DNA of 64,000 nt, taken from the NCBI RefSeq assembly GCF_013426735.1, contig NZ_AP023275.1:62001-126000 (forward strand), given 5' to 3'. The notes beneath the pieces were generated by a model. It did no database searches and was not told the DNA's origin. It saw nothing but the letters and a program-made list of their open reading frames with translations. This DNA comes from Agrobacterium vitis. Its GTDB lineage: Bacteria; Pseudomonadota; Alphaproteobacteria; Rhizobiales; Rhizobiaceae. The translations under genes and the position numbers were made by a program. Below, piece after piece: positions 35,693-44,265 of this stretch. Numbering within the stretch: the stretch's first letter is position 1; each line of letters opens with the position of its first letter.

Positions 35693-36464
35693 GGCAATGT
35701 AAACTTAGCGCTTCGCAGTCATGATTTGGGGTTGAGGTTCTGGTTTAGGCGGCTTGAATGCCAGCGATTTGGTACCATGTTTGCATGGCTGTTTCTCGCA
35801 ATTCGCGATGATGGGTGGATGGAATGTCGTGGCGGGGAACGTGAAAGAGGTTGGCAATCGGATCGTGGATGGAAACGAACCGTTGAAGGTGCCTCGCTGA
35901 CTTGAAGCGCCTCATAATCCTTTCACGCCGTCGGACAGGCTGATGAGAATTCTCGGCCCGATTGTTCAGGCCCTTGTGCGAGCGATGTTCGATACCGGGC
36001 ATGATATCACGCTTCGCCGCACCGTAGGATCGAAGCTTGTCGGTGATTATCACACGCGGCGCACGGCATTGCCCTTTCAGAAGCTTTCGCATCAAACGCT
36101 TTGCCGCCTTGGCATCGCGGCGGCTTTGCAACAGCACGTCGAGAACAAAACCGTCCTGATCGACGGCGCGCCAGAGCCAATGTTTCTTGCCGGCGATCGT
36201 GATGACAACCTCGTCGAAGTGCCAGTTGTCACCGAGCCTGCCGGCAGATCGCTTGCGGATATCATTGGCAAAATGTCTACCGAACTTCTCCGCCCAGAGC
36301 CTCACGGTTTGGTGAGAGACGATGAGGCCACGGGCAGCCAGCATATCCTCGACCATCCGCAGGCTCAGCGGAAACCGGAAATAGAGCCAAACGGCATGGG
36401 CAATCACCTCGGCTGGAAATCGATGGCGACGATAAAGAGGATCACGGGCAAATCTGGTCATGCC
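35693..36464 (-). mobile_element. IS6-family element type 2, copy C, missing one end
   Basis: The left end (GGCAATGTAAACTTA at 35693) is complete. At the right the match stops at 36464, immediately before the transposase start codon, so the outer ~46 bp including the terminal repeat are gone. An IS630-type fragment follows directly. The copy cannot transpose by itself but still offers homology for recombination. Confidence 0.9.
35745..36461 (-). CDS. IS6-family transposase, type 2, in an end-deleted copy
   Basis: 238 residues from ATG at 36461, the same sequence as copy A by reading. The frame stays open upstream through 36710 into the IS630 fragment, which would add about 80 foreign residues; that extension is an accident of the fusion. 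The catalytic motifs are all present, so it could act on other copies in trans. Confidence 0.8.
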   Translation of the reverse strand: MTRFARDPLYRRHRFPAEVIAHAVWLYFRFPLSLRMVEDMLAARGLIVSHQTVRLWAEKFGRHFANDIRKRSAGRLGDNWHFDEVVITIAGKKHWLWRAVDQDGFVLDVLLQSRRDAKAAKRLMRKLLKGQCRAPRVIITDKLRSYGAAKRDIMPGIEHRSHKGLNNRAENSHQPVRRRERIMRRFKSARHLQRFVSIHDPIANLFHVPRHDIPSTHHRELRETAMQTWYQIAGIQAA

Positions 36465-36817
36465 GTAAAAGCACATCTGGCGGGCCGAGATCATCCTGCT
36501 GAGTGGAGATGGCGTCGGAACTGTCGAGATCATGCGCCAGACCGGAAAATCGAAGAACTGCGTGTGGCGCTGGCAGGAGCGCTTCGCCACAGAAGGCGCC
36601 GAGCGTGTGGTGGCGCTGAAGCTTGCCGATCCGCCGGGCGAGACGACGCACTGGACGGCCGACATGATGGCGAAGGCCGCTGGCATCAGCGCCAGCGCAG
36701 TCGGGCGCATCTGGAAAGCGCATGGCCTGGCACCTCACCGGTGGCGGCAGTTCAAATTGTCCAACGACCCGAAATTCATCGACAAGCTGCGAGACGTCGT
36801 CGGTCTCTATGTCAACT
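36465..36817 (+). pseudogene. IS630-family transposase fragment, a different element
   Basis: The frame MRQTGKSKNCVWRWQERFAT, then ALKLADPPGETTHWTADMMA and WKAHGLAPHRWRQFKLSNDP is the N-terminal DNA-binding region of an IS630-type transposase unlike those at 2166 and 53135. A short internal deletion follows EGAERVV, and the DDE domain is missing. It ends at about 36817, where LysR sequence begins. Confidence 0.75.
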
Positions 36818-37277
36818 TACTGGCTGGATTGCGGCGCGGCGAAATAGACTTTCTGATCAGTGCGTTACGCAGCCCGTCGAAGACGTGGAACAGCGCCAGC
36901 TATTTACCGGCACACTGGTGTTGCTTGCAGGAAGGACCATCCGCTATCGCGGCAGCATCAAATTACCCTCGAGGAACTCGCATCTTCCCTGGGTCGTGGC
37001 TCAAGCGGCACGCCCATTCGCAATCATTTTGACGCCCTGTTCGCCCGTCTCGGACTCATGCCCGAAAAGCATCGGTCGAATCCGAGTCGGTCATCCTCGT
37101 GCGCGAATTGCTGAACCGGACGGAGCATCTCGGCTGTATTTCGATGCTGCAAGCGGACGCCGAGATGGCAAGGGTGGTAGCCTTCCATCATCTTCGCGTC
37201 AGGACTTTCCTCGGGTGCGGCGCGATCCGGTTCTTCCAAAGGATAGGGAACTTCTTGCTATGTCCAGCGTTAATTAA
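36818..37277 (+). pseudogene. LysR-type regulator, effector-domain remnant
   Basis: Segments of the substrate-binding domain occur in mixed frames: LLAGLRRGEIDFLISALRSP, VEQRQLFTGTLVLLAGR, QITLEELASS, PIRNHFDALFARLGLMPEKH and VRELLNRTEHLGCISMLQAD. They are in the order of a LysR (GbpR-like) protein. The DNA-binding N-terminus is missing and at least three indels are present. Confidence 0.65.
37247..37271 (+). promoter_or_regulatory. EcfG-type promoter of the proline-rich gene
   Basis: GGAAC (37247-37251), 16 bases, then CGTT (37268-37271) is a full match to the consensus. The start codon of the secreted peptide lies 33 bases downstream behind a strong ribosome binding site. It overlaps the end of the LysR relic. 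Confidence 0.7.
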
Positions 37278-37303
37278 TCACATTAATCTGCTCCGGAGGT
37301 TTT

Positions 37304-37510
37304 ATGAGCAAGCCAAAGTTATGGATAACGGTCGCGGCGATTGCTGCGGTAGTCGCTACGTCGCCAGCTTTCGCCGACACGGTTATTATTACCCATGACA
37401 AGCCGGCAGAAAAAAAAGATCCACCGCCACCGCCACCCCCACCGCCGGAATGCGGCATACCGCCGGCGCCACCTTGCCCGCCGACACCGCCGCCGCCGCC
37501 GAAGAACTGA
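37304..37510 (+). CDS. Small secreted proline-rich protein
   Basis: 68 residues starting MSKPKLWITVAAIAAVVATS, with CCGGAGG 6 bases upstream. A signal peptide with likely cleavage after Ala-Phe-Ala (about residue 24) leaves a mature peptide of about 44 residues. This starts DTVIITHDKPAEKKD, then a run of nine Pro, then ECGIPPAPPCPPTPPPPPKN. Two Cys could form a disulfide in the periplasm. No family with known function was recognised. It has its own EcfG-type promoter although it is surrounded by gene debris. Confidence 0.7.
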   Translation: MSKPKLWITVAAIAAVVATSPAFADTVIITHDKPAEKKDPPPPPPPPPECGIPPAPPCPPTPPPPPKN

Positions 37511-37555
37511 CTGAAGGTGATCGAAGATAATTAAAAGTGCGGGCATCACTAGGCA

Positions 37556-37616
37556 GTGTGGACGGATTTGATCAAGATGTAGCCTGCGGCGATTGTGACG
37601 ATGGAGGAAAAATTTT
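37556..37616 (+). mobile_element. 61-bp relic of an IS5 (element B type) end
   Basis: It matches the left 60 bases of element B at 1126 with few differences and is preceded by CTAG at 37549-37552. The IS6 type 1 copy B begins directly after it, so the rest of the IS5 was lost in an IS6 event. Confidence 0.85.
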
Positions 37617-38433
37617 GGTGTTGTCACATTAACTTTGTCATGCCGGCAAAGCCTCTTGCACTGGAATTTTCAGGCGGTGCAAGCCGCGCTATTCCAGGCA
37701 TCGAAGGCTTCGAGGCGATGGTAGCGAATTGTTTGTGCGGCTCGGCGGCAGGATGGAACTGAGAAGCAATTGCGAGTAGCGGAGTGCATGGAAACGAACC
37801 GTTGCAATGCTCCCGTTGATCGGTGGCCCTGCATGGTTCGTTCCCGTTTTCGAAATGGCAGGTGGCTATTTTCGGCCCGATTGTTGAGGTCCTTGTGCGA
37901 CCAATGGTCGACGCCGGGTGTGACGTCCGCCTTTGCTGCGCTGTAAGAGCGGAGCTTATCGGTGATGATCCGTTTGGGAACAAAGCCATAGCGCTTCATT
38001 AACGCCACGAGCAGGCGCTTGGCCGCTCTTTTGTCACGCCGCCTCTGCAAGATTTCTTCAAGAACAGTGCCATGCTGATCGACCGCACGCCAAAGCCAGA
38101 ACGTCTCTCCGGCGCATTTCACAACGACTTCGTCCAGATGCCAAACATCGCCCGGCCGTGGCTGTCGTCGCCGCAAGTTGCGAGCGATCTGGGGTCCGAA
38201 CTTGGCGATCCAACGGCGAACCGTCTCATAAGAAACGTCGACACCACGCTCAAGAAACATTTCCTCAACTTCACGCAGGCTCAGATTGAACCGTAGATAA
38301 AGCCAAACTGCGTGAGCAACGATTTGTGGCGGAAAACGTTGACGTTTAAAACTGATAGCGGATGTTTGCATCGTCGAAATCTACGACCAACCCTAAACGT
38401 AGGCAATAGCGGGCCGGTTAATGTGACAACACC
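37617..38433 (-). mobile_element. IS6-family element type 1, copy B
   Basis: 817 bp with ends GGTGTTGTCACATTAA. The base after its right end begins the octamer gcacgtcg (38434-38441), the reverse complement of the octamer cgacgtgc found next to copy C at 41613-41620. Copies B and C are in inverted orientation. The pair marks an intramolecular transposition with inversion. Confidence 0.92.
37670..38371 (-). CDS. IS6-family transposase, type 1
   Basis: 233 residues starting MQTSAISFKRQRFPPQIVAH. It is nearly identical to the copy at 40858 and about 95% similar to that at 2706. The DDE motifs WHLDEVVVK, ITDKLRSYSAAK and NRAENSH are intact. Confidence 0.9.
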   Translation of the reverse strand: MQTSAISFKRQRFPPQIVAHAVWLYLRFNLSLREVEEMFLERGVDVSYETVRRWIAKFGPQIARNLRRRQPRPGDVWHLDEVVVKCAGETFWLWRAVDQHGTVLEEILQRRRDKRAAKRLLVALMKRYGFVPKRIITDKLRSYSAAKADVTPGVDHWSHKDLNNRAENSHLPFRKRERTMQGHRSTGALQRFVSMHSATRNCFSVPSCRRAAQTIRYHRLEAFDAWNSAACTA

Positions 38434-38810
38434 GCACGTCGAGAACAAAACCGTCCTGATCGACGGCGCGCCGGAGCCAATGTTTCTTGCCGGCGATCGT
38501 GATGACAACCTCGTCGAAGTGCCAGTTGTCACCGAGCCTGCCGGCAGATCGCTTGCGGATATCATTGGCAAAATGTCTACCGAACTTCTCCGCCCAGAGC
38601 CTCACGGTTTGGTGAGAGACGATGAGGCCACGGGCAGCCAGCATATCCTCGACCATCCGCAGGCTCAGCGGAAACCGGAAATAGAGCCAAACGGCATGGG
38701 CAATCACCTCGGCTGGACATCAATGGCGACGATAAAGAGGATCACGGGAAAATCTGGTCATGCCACAAGATCCCAAATGTTGATCGATGCCAGGTTAACT
38801 TTACAGTGCC
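38434..38810 (-). mobile_element. IS6 type 2, copy D, first part
   Basis: The 377 bases encode the N-terminal 104 residues of the type 2 transposase on the minus strand, and the outer end (GGCACTGTAAAGTTA complement) is at 38796-38810. The break point is inside the codons for VLDVLLQ. The other part is at 41613-42061 on the plus strand. The two parts share the octamer at the break, so they are one element split by insertion and inversion. Confidence 0.9.
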
Positions 38811-39906
38811 CCCCAGTGCCCTTCACTGCCAAATCAAATAGGCGAAGGCCTATCAAGCCTCGATACTCTGCTGGCCGCCGCAAACTCCGCGCGCCATGCT
38901 GAGGCGAAAGCTCAAACGGAACTGGCCGAACTTCGACAAAAACTTGCTGAAGTATCACGCAAGCGCGAAGACCTGCGCAATATCATCGCCAGCCATGCTA
39001 CCGCACGGGAAGACCTGACCGGAAAGCTCGCCGTCGCCTCCAGCGATCGCGCGCTCAGCCTGCGCACAGCCGAAACTGCGAAGGCACAAGTTACACGCCA
39101 TGCGAAAGCGATTTCGCCGCTGCTGGAGCAACTCGGCGAAACCCTGGGTGACCCCGATATATTCGACCGGCTGGAAAACCGGGTCTTAAAGATCACCAGA
39201 CTGCGCGAAACCCGCAATACGACTACGGCCGCACTCATTTCCCTCGCCCCCTTGATGGCAACGGCTGAAAGTCAAAGTCGAGCGGAGAATTCCGCCAAAA
39301 ACCTTGATCTGGGCAAAGACGCAGTCACCACACGTTTGAATGCATTGCAAAGCCTCCAGGCAGAGCGTGCACCGCTCTTGGGTGGCGAAGCCACATCGGC
39401 GCATCGAACCCGCCACAACGAGGCGCGCAAAGTTGCGGCAACCGCATTGGATACCGCCCGCGAAGCCTTGGCGGCAGCCATGAATATTTCGGCGGCGGCC
39501 CAGGCCAAGTCCGAAAATACCGCTGATGAATTATCTGGCGCCCAAAAAACACTTGAGACTGCAGAAGCGACGCTTGCGGACGCACTCGTCCTTTCCGATT
39601 TGGTCCAAGATGATTTGGACCGAATATTTGCTCTCGAAGAGACAACGATTGTCGCCCTGCGTCAACGTCTTCACAAGCTTGACGACGATGTCATTTCAGC
39701 GCGCGCCGCGCTAGATTCGCGCCGCAAGGATCATGCCGAAGCGGAAGCGGCAGGCCTGCCGGAAGATCCGCCAGAGCCATTGACAAGCGCACTGTCCGCA
39801 CTGGAAGCAGCCATACGAACGCGGGCCGAACGCATCGGCGGAATCGACAGCGAACTCCAACGCGATATTGCCGCGCGGGCCGCCCTTGCCGGGTTTCTCG
39901 ATCACG
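38811..39906 (+). pseudogene. SbcC-like coiled-coil ATPase, central fragment
   Basis: An open frame of about 360 residues without start, beginning LPNQIGEGLSSLDTLLAAAN and rich in heptad-like helices (AEAKAQTELAELRQKLAEVS, TALDTAREALAAAMN). The RLNALQSLQAERAPLLGGEA segment resembles the coiled-coil arm and hook region of SbcC nucleases. Both ATPase halves are missing. It is bounded by the IS6 copy D end on the left and a DUF1612 fragment on the right. Confidence 0.65.
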
Positions 39907-40206
39907 ATGCCGGCGCCGATCGACGGGAATAGTTTTCAGGCCGAGATTGATGGCGGCCAGATGGGCGCCGGTGGTGATGCCGGCCTGCCGTAAGATCGAG
40001 GCGCAAAGCAGTCGGCCGAGCCAGGGGACATGTTGCAGGACCAAAATCTCGTTCCAGGCGTCGAGGGCGATGATCGCCTGCAGCACTGGCGGCAAGTTCT
40101 CCGTCTGGCGCAACACGCCACGCCATTCATCGAGCCGGGTATACGGTAGATGGATCAGACCGAGAACGGCAGTGGTCGGCAGCCCGAATCGTCGAGCGCC
40201 GGCTTG
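39907..40206 (-). pseudogene. DUF1612 (plasmid-associated) protein, internal fragment
   Basis: The frame contains LDEWRGVLRQTENLPPVLQA, IIALDAWNEILVLQHVPWLG and RLLCASILRQAGITTGAHLA followed by AINLGLKTIPVDR. This is the central region of a protein family found on rhizobial repABC plasmids. The N-terminal and C-terminal thirds are replaced by Tn3 and SbcC sequences. Its role is unknown. Confidence 0.75.
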
Positions 40207-40795
40207 TCTTCCCATATGTAATCACCGGTGAGATTTACGTGCTCCCAGGTTAGCGGTGACAGGCTCGACAGCAGATGATCGGGCACATGCTGCCCGGCGC
40301 GATACAAGGCCTCGATGACACGGCCGGTATAGATTGTGTTCCAGTGAATAATGGCTGTGACGACCAGATTGAGAGCGGATGCCCGGATCGAAAGATTTTC
40401 CTGGCTGCGATCTCGGAAGCGACCGAGGCGATGGAGATTGACCGCACGCACGAGGCTGTTGCGGCTTTCCCCTTTGTTCAGCTCTGCCGTTGTCGTCTTT
40501 CTCAGATCCTCGTCATTGATCCAGTCCAGGGTGAAAGGGTTCGTTCGATCCGGCCCATCTGGCGTAGTGCCTGAGAGAAACCGCTTTGGCTGGTTTTCGC
40601 CGACAGCCTTTTGAGCATGAGCGAGGCGCTGACGGTGCGCGTGCGCAGCGAAGTAATCAGGCGCAGAATATCGTCCCAATGCGCTCGGATCAGGTCGGCA
40701 TCGATGCGATCGCCCATGACATTTTGGAGAATTCCATATTGCTTGCCAGGTCCGAAGCCATAGAGGCATCGTCCGTCGAGATCAGGAATGCGCGG
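40207..40795 (-). pseudogene. Tn3-family transposase TnpA, C-terminal part
   Basis: It runs from IPDLDGRCLYGFGPGKQYGI through RAHWDDILRLITSLRTRTVS, TTTAELNKGESRNSLVRAVN and ALNLVVTAIIHWNTIYTGRV to LSPLTWEHVNLTGDYIWEDK. These are hallmarks of Tn3 TnpA near its end. A frameshift lies near 40560. The last ~15 residues are missing and the N-terminal two thirds are cut by IS6 copy C. Confidence 0.85.
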
Positions 40796-41612
40796 CGTGT
40801 TGTCACATTAACCGGCCCGCTATTGCCTACGTTTCGGGTTGGTCGTAGATTTCGACGATGCAAACATCCGCTATCAGTTTTAAACGTCAACGTTTTCCGC
40901 CACAAATCGTTGCTCACGCAGTTTGGCTTTATCTACGGTTCAATCTGAGCCTGCGTGAAGTTGAGGAAATGTTTCTTGAGCGTGGTGTCGACGTTTCTTA
41001 TGAGACGGTTCGCCGTTGGATCGCCAAGTTCGGACCCCAGATCGCTCGCAACTTGCGGCGACGACAGCCACGGCCGGGCGATGTTTGGCATCTGGACGAA
41101 GTCGTTGTGAAATGCGCCGGAGAGACGTTCTGGCTTTGGCGTGCGGTCGATCAGCATGGCACTGTTCTTGAAGAAATCTTGCAGAGGCGGCGTGACAAAA
41201 GAGCGGCCAAGCGCCTGCTCGTGGCGTTAATGAAGCGCTATGGCTTTGTTCCCAAACGGATCATCACCGATAAGCTCCGCTCTTACAGCGCAGCAAAGGC
41301 GGACGTCACACCCGGCGTCGACCATTGGTCGCACAAGGACCTCAACAATCGGGCCGAAAATAGCCACCTGCCATTTCGAAAACGGGAACGAACCATGCAG
41401 GGCCACCGATCCCCGGGAGCATTGCAACGGTTCGTTTCCATGCACTCCGCTACTCGCAATTGCTTCTCAGTTCCATCCTGCCGCCGAGCCACACAAACAA
41501 TTCGCTACCATCGCCTCGAAGCCTTCGATGCCTGGAATAGCGCGGCTTGCACCGCCTGAAAATTCCAGTGCAAGAGGCTTTGCCGGCATGACAAAGTTAA
41601 TGTGACAACACC
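40796..41612 (+). mobile_element. IS6-family element type 1, copy C
   Basis: 817 bp. The right end is followed by the octamer cgacgtgc (41613-41620), then the remainder of IS6 type 2 copy D. The left end carries one substitution (C for the first G). It is inverted relative to copy B. Confidence 0.92.
40858..41559 (+). CDS. IS6-family transposase, type 1
   Basis: 233 residues. It differs from copy B by two readable substitutions (GHRSPGALQRF for GHRSTGALQRF and RRATQTIRY for RRAAQTIRY). All DDE motifs are present. The very high identity to copy B supports recent duplication by transposition. Confidence 0.9.
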   Translation: MQTSAISFKRQRFPPQIVAHAVWLYLRFNLSLREVEEMFLERGVDVSYETVRRWIAKFGPQIARNLRRRQPRPGDVWHLDEVVVKCAGETFWLWRAVDQHGTVLEEILQRRRDKRAAKRLLVALMKRYGFVPKRIITDKLRSYSAAKADVTPGVDHWSHKDLNNRAENSHLPFRKRERTMQGHRSPGALQRFVSMHSATRNCFSVPSCRRATQTIRYHRLEAFDAWNSAACTA

Positions 41613-42061
41613 CGACGTGCTGTTGCAAAGCCGCCGCGATGCCAAGGCGGCAAAGCGTTTGATGCGAAAGCTTCTGAAAGGGCAATGCCGTGCGCCGCGT
41701 GTGATAATCACCGACAAGCTTCGATCCTACGGTGCGGCGAAGCGTGATATCATGCCCGGTATCGAACATCGCTCGCACAAGGGCCTGAACAATCGGGCCG
41801 AGAATTCTCATCAGCCTGTCCGACGGCGTGAAAGGATTATGAAGCGCTTCAAGTCAGCGAGGCACCTTCAACGGTTCGTTTCCATCCACGATCCGATTGC
41901 CAACCTCTTTCACGTTCCCCGCCACGACATTCCATCCACCCATCATCGCGAATTGCGAGAAACAGCCATGCAAACATGGTACCAAATCGCTGGCATTCAA
42001 GCCGCCTAAACCAGAACCTCAACCCCAAATCATGACTGCGAAGCGCTAAGTTTACATTGCC
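41613..42061 (+). mobile_element. IS6 type 2, copy D, second part
   Basis: It encodes the C-terminal 134 residues of the type 2 transposase (from DVLLQSRRDAKAAKRL to TWYQIAGIQAA) and ends with the terminal repeat at 42061. Together with 38434-38810, and counting the shared octamer once, it makes a complete 818-bp element. Confidence 0.9.
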
Positions 42062-42102
42062 GATAACGCCTCAATAGAGATCTGACCCCGACAACGCGAG
42101 TT

Positions 42103-43623
42103 TTACCTTGCGGTCTCTAGTGGCATTCGGAAGATAAAGCAGGTCGATGTGTCGTCGGATGTCGCACTGACGGTTCCACCGTGAGCTTTTGCGATTTCAC
42201 TTGCGATATAGAGTCCGAGCCCAAGACCCTGCTTGCTCGCGTTTCCTTCACCTCGAGAGAAAGGCTGAAACAAGCGCTTCATGGTGGCCTCTGAAATCTT
42301 CGTGCCACCATTGCTAATCGCAAGCTGAAACAGGTTACCCTCTACTTTTGCAGAAAGCGTTATAGGCCTGTCGCTCGCGCCATGCGTTATCGCGTTCCCG
42401 AGGAGATTGGAAACCAATTGCTCCAGCCGGGCGTGATCCACATCGACAGGCCGATGCACATCAAAGTCGGTTTCGATGATACGCTCGGGATGCGCGACCA
42501 GAATTTCGTTGATGATCCTTGCGAGAAGCGATTCGATAGGCGCTGCCTTCGTTATATTAAGGGAGATACCGTCTCCGAGACGGCCGCGGGCGAGGTCCAG
42601 TAGATCGTCTATCAGGCTGCTCATACGCTGTACGCTTTCGCCCATAAGGCGCAAGATCCGTATCGTACGCTGATCGGTCACGTCTTTCGAAATCACTCGC
42701 AAACCAGCGGACATTGACGCGAGGGGATTGCGCAAGTCGTGGCCGAGCACAGCAATGAACTGTTCTCGTTCGTGGGCAATGCCGGCCAGTTCCTCGTTAG
42801 CCTCCTGCAATCTTTCTCGGATCTGTCTGGCCTCCGTCACGTCAAAAATGACCCCGACATAGCGATGCCCTCCGGAATCAACATCATCGACGTATTCGCC
42901 ACGACGCGTCAGCCACCGTTCTTGGTCGTTATCCGCCCGTCTTATGCGGAATTCGATGCTGCTGACGTCCTGGTGTTCATCGGGAAAGCTAAGGTCGATT
43001 ACCTTTCTATCGTCTGGATAGATGAGCTCGTTCAAGGTGGCGACCGCGATTACCCGAGCGGGATGAAGGCCGAACAGACGGCAGAACTGTTCCGAAACAG
43101 TGATCGTCGCCCACCCCACTCTGTGTTCGAACGTACCAATGCCCCCCGCCGACTGAGCAACACGAAGCTCTTCGGTGATCCGCTTTTGCTCCGTAATGTC
43201 GACCATATTACCGACGAACATGGTCGGCTCGTCGTCCTGATCGAATATCGCGCGGCCTCTGGCGTGCACCCACCGATACCCGCCATCGTCTTTCAACAGC
43301 CTGTAGTCTTTGGAAAAGAGTTCCGAGCCGGCCATGATCCCTGCGACAGCGAGCTTCACCCGCTTGAGGTCATCGGGATGGATCGAGTTGAAGAAACAGT
43401 TTGTAGAGGCGCCGTCCGCAAGGGCAGCCGGATCCTGCCGTGTGATTGCCGCAAACCGGGCATCGGCCACAAGCCTGTCGCGTCGAATATCCCATTCCCA
43501 GGTACATGACGCTCCCGCGACATCGAGCGCGAGCTCAAGTTGCCCACGTGCCACTGTAATATCAGGACTCGCACGCTCAAGCTCGGATTTCGCGCTATTG
43601 TCAGGGCTGTTGATGATCGTCAC
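42103..43623 (-). CDS. PAS-PAS sensor histidine kinase, last gene of the chemosensory operon
   Basis: 506 residues, no membrane segment. Two PAS domains are at about 25-150 and 155-275 (WEWDIRRDRLVADARFAAIT, GTFEHRVGWATITVSEQFCR, each followed by a PAC-like segment). A coiled linker leads to the HisKA domain with the phospho-accepting His in VLGHDLRNPLAS. The HATPase has SNLLGNAITHG, and GLGLGLYIASEIAKAHGG as G box. It starts 12 bases after cheC. A kinase inside a che operon recalls the CheS3 kinase of the Rhodospirillum centenum Che3 pathway, so it may phosphorylate or compete for the operon's CheY. Confidence 0.88.
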   Translation of the reverse strand: MTIINSPDNSAKSELERASPDITVARGQLELALDVAGASCTWEWDIRRDRLVADARFAAITRQDPAALADGASTNCFFNSIHPDDLKRVKLAVAGIMAGSELFSKDYRLLKDDGGYRWVHARGRAIFDQDDEPTMFVGNMVDITEQKRITEELRVAQSAGGIGTFEHRVGWATITVSEQFCRLFGLHPARVIAVATLNELIYPDDRKVIDLSFPDEHQDVSSIEFRIRRADNDQERWLTRRGEYVDDVDSGGHRYVGVIFDVTEARQIRERLQEANEELAGIAHEREQFIAVLGHDLRNPLASMSAGLRVISKDVTDQRTIRILRLMGESVQRMSSLIDDLLDLARGRLGDGISLNITKAAPIESLLARIINEILVAHPERIIETDFDVHRPVDVDHARLEQLVSNLLGNAITHGASDRPITLSAKVEGNLFQLAISNGGTKISEATMKRLFQPFSRGEGNASKQGLGLGLYIASEIAKAHGGTVSATSDDTSTCFIFRMPLETAR

Positions 43624-43635
43624 GCGTTTGCCCGT

Positions 43636-44265
43636 TTATGCAATCACCCGGTCGATGAAATCGGCGATAAGTCTTTTCAGTTTCTCCAGAGAGGGCAGGT
43701 CCATCAGCATGGCGATGTACCCGCGTACCTTTCGATCCTGGACGGAAAAGTTAATGTAGAGGAACAATACGAAGCTTTGGTCACTGGTGTTGTCGAAAAC
43801 GTCGAACAAAGCGGCGCTGTTACCGCGGCGAACACTGGGAAGCGACATTTTCAGCGTGTGCTGCAACATATTCGCCATCGAGCCGAGACAGCCGTTCAAG
43901 ATAACGTTCCCGGTTTCGGCGAGAGCTTCATCCTCAATTTCAGCGACGCCCGCGTCGTCCATGTCCTCGCCAATGATGGCACGGACGAGCGACAGGCCAT
44001 TGCTTTCAGGAAAAATGAGAAGCGCGCGCCCTGAAAAAGGGCCCTCGAACTGCTGTTGCACGGCGATGAGATCTTCGTTCTCTCGCTGACCAATCAAGGC
44101 AGCCGCAGACTTTCGTGTAACGACCTCGACAGAGGGGACAGACAGGATGACTTGCCTGTTGACCATCTTTCGCAAACTCGCCGCGGCACGGCTGACGCCG
44201 ATATTGACGAGTTCTGTCAGGGCATCGCGTTCGAGATCGTCCAGCGCTAACGAACCACTGCTCAT
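43636..44265 (-). CDS. cheC: CheC-family CheY-P phosphatase
   Basis: 209 residues. Two phosphatase motifs with the Glu and Asn pair are visible: DALTELVNIGVSRAAASLRK near residue 15-35, and ALAETGNVILNGCLGSMANM near 115-135. This two-site arrangement is that of CheC rather than CheX or CheZ. It overlaps cheY by the ATGA arrangement, supporting a direct role in dephosphorylating that CheY. CheC is much more typical of Firmicutes and archaea than of alphaproteobacteria. Confidence 0.82.
   Translation of the reverse strand: MSSGSLALDDLERDALTELVNIGVSRAAASLRKMVNRQVILSVPSVEVVTRKSAAALIGQRENEDLIAVQQQFEGPFSGRALLIFPESNGLSLVRAIIGEDMDDAGVAEIEDEALAETGNVILNGCLGSMANMLQHTLKMSLPSVRRGNSAALFDVFDNTSDQSFVLFLYINFSVQDRKVRGYIAMLMDLPSLEKLKRLIADFIDRVIA

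Noticed and set aside
35745..36710. 321-residue 'fusion' of an IS6 transposase with upstream residues
   Set aside because: The extra N-terminal residues are antisense IS630 sequence joined when the end of the IS6 was lost; the normal ATG at 36461 is present.
35943..37277. 444-codon plus-strand frame
   Set aside because: It is antisense to the IS6 transposase and then crosses IS630 and LysR debris; only its last part resembles a real protein, already listed as a LysR relic.
37420..37505. Proline-codon run considered as a simple-sequence artefact
   Set aside because: It is kept as coding because of the signal peptide, ribosome binding site and perfect stress promoter.
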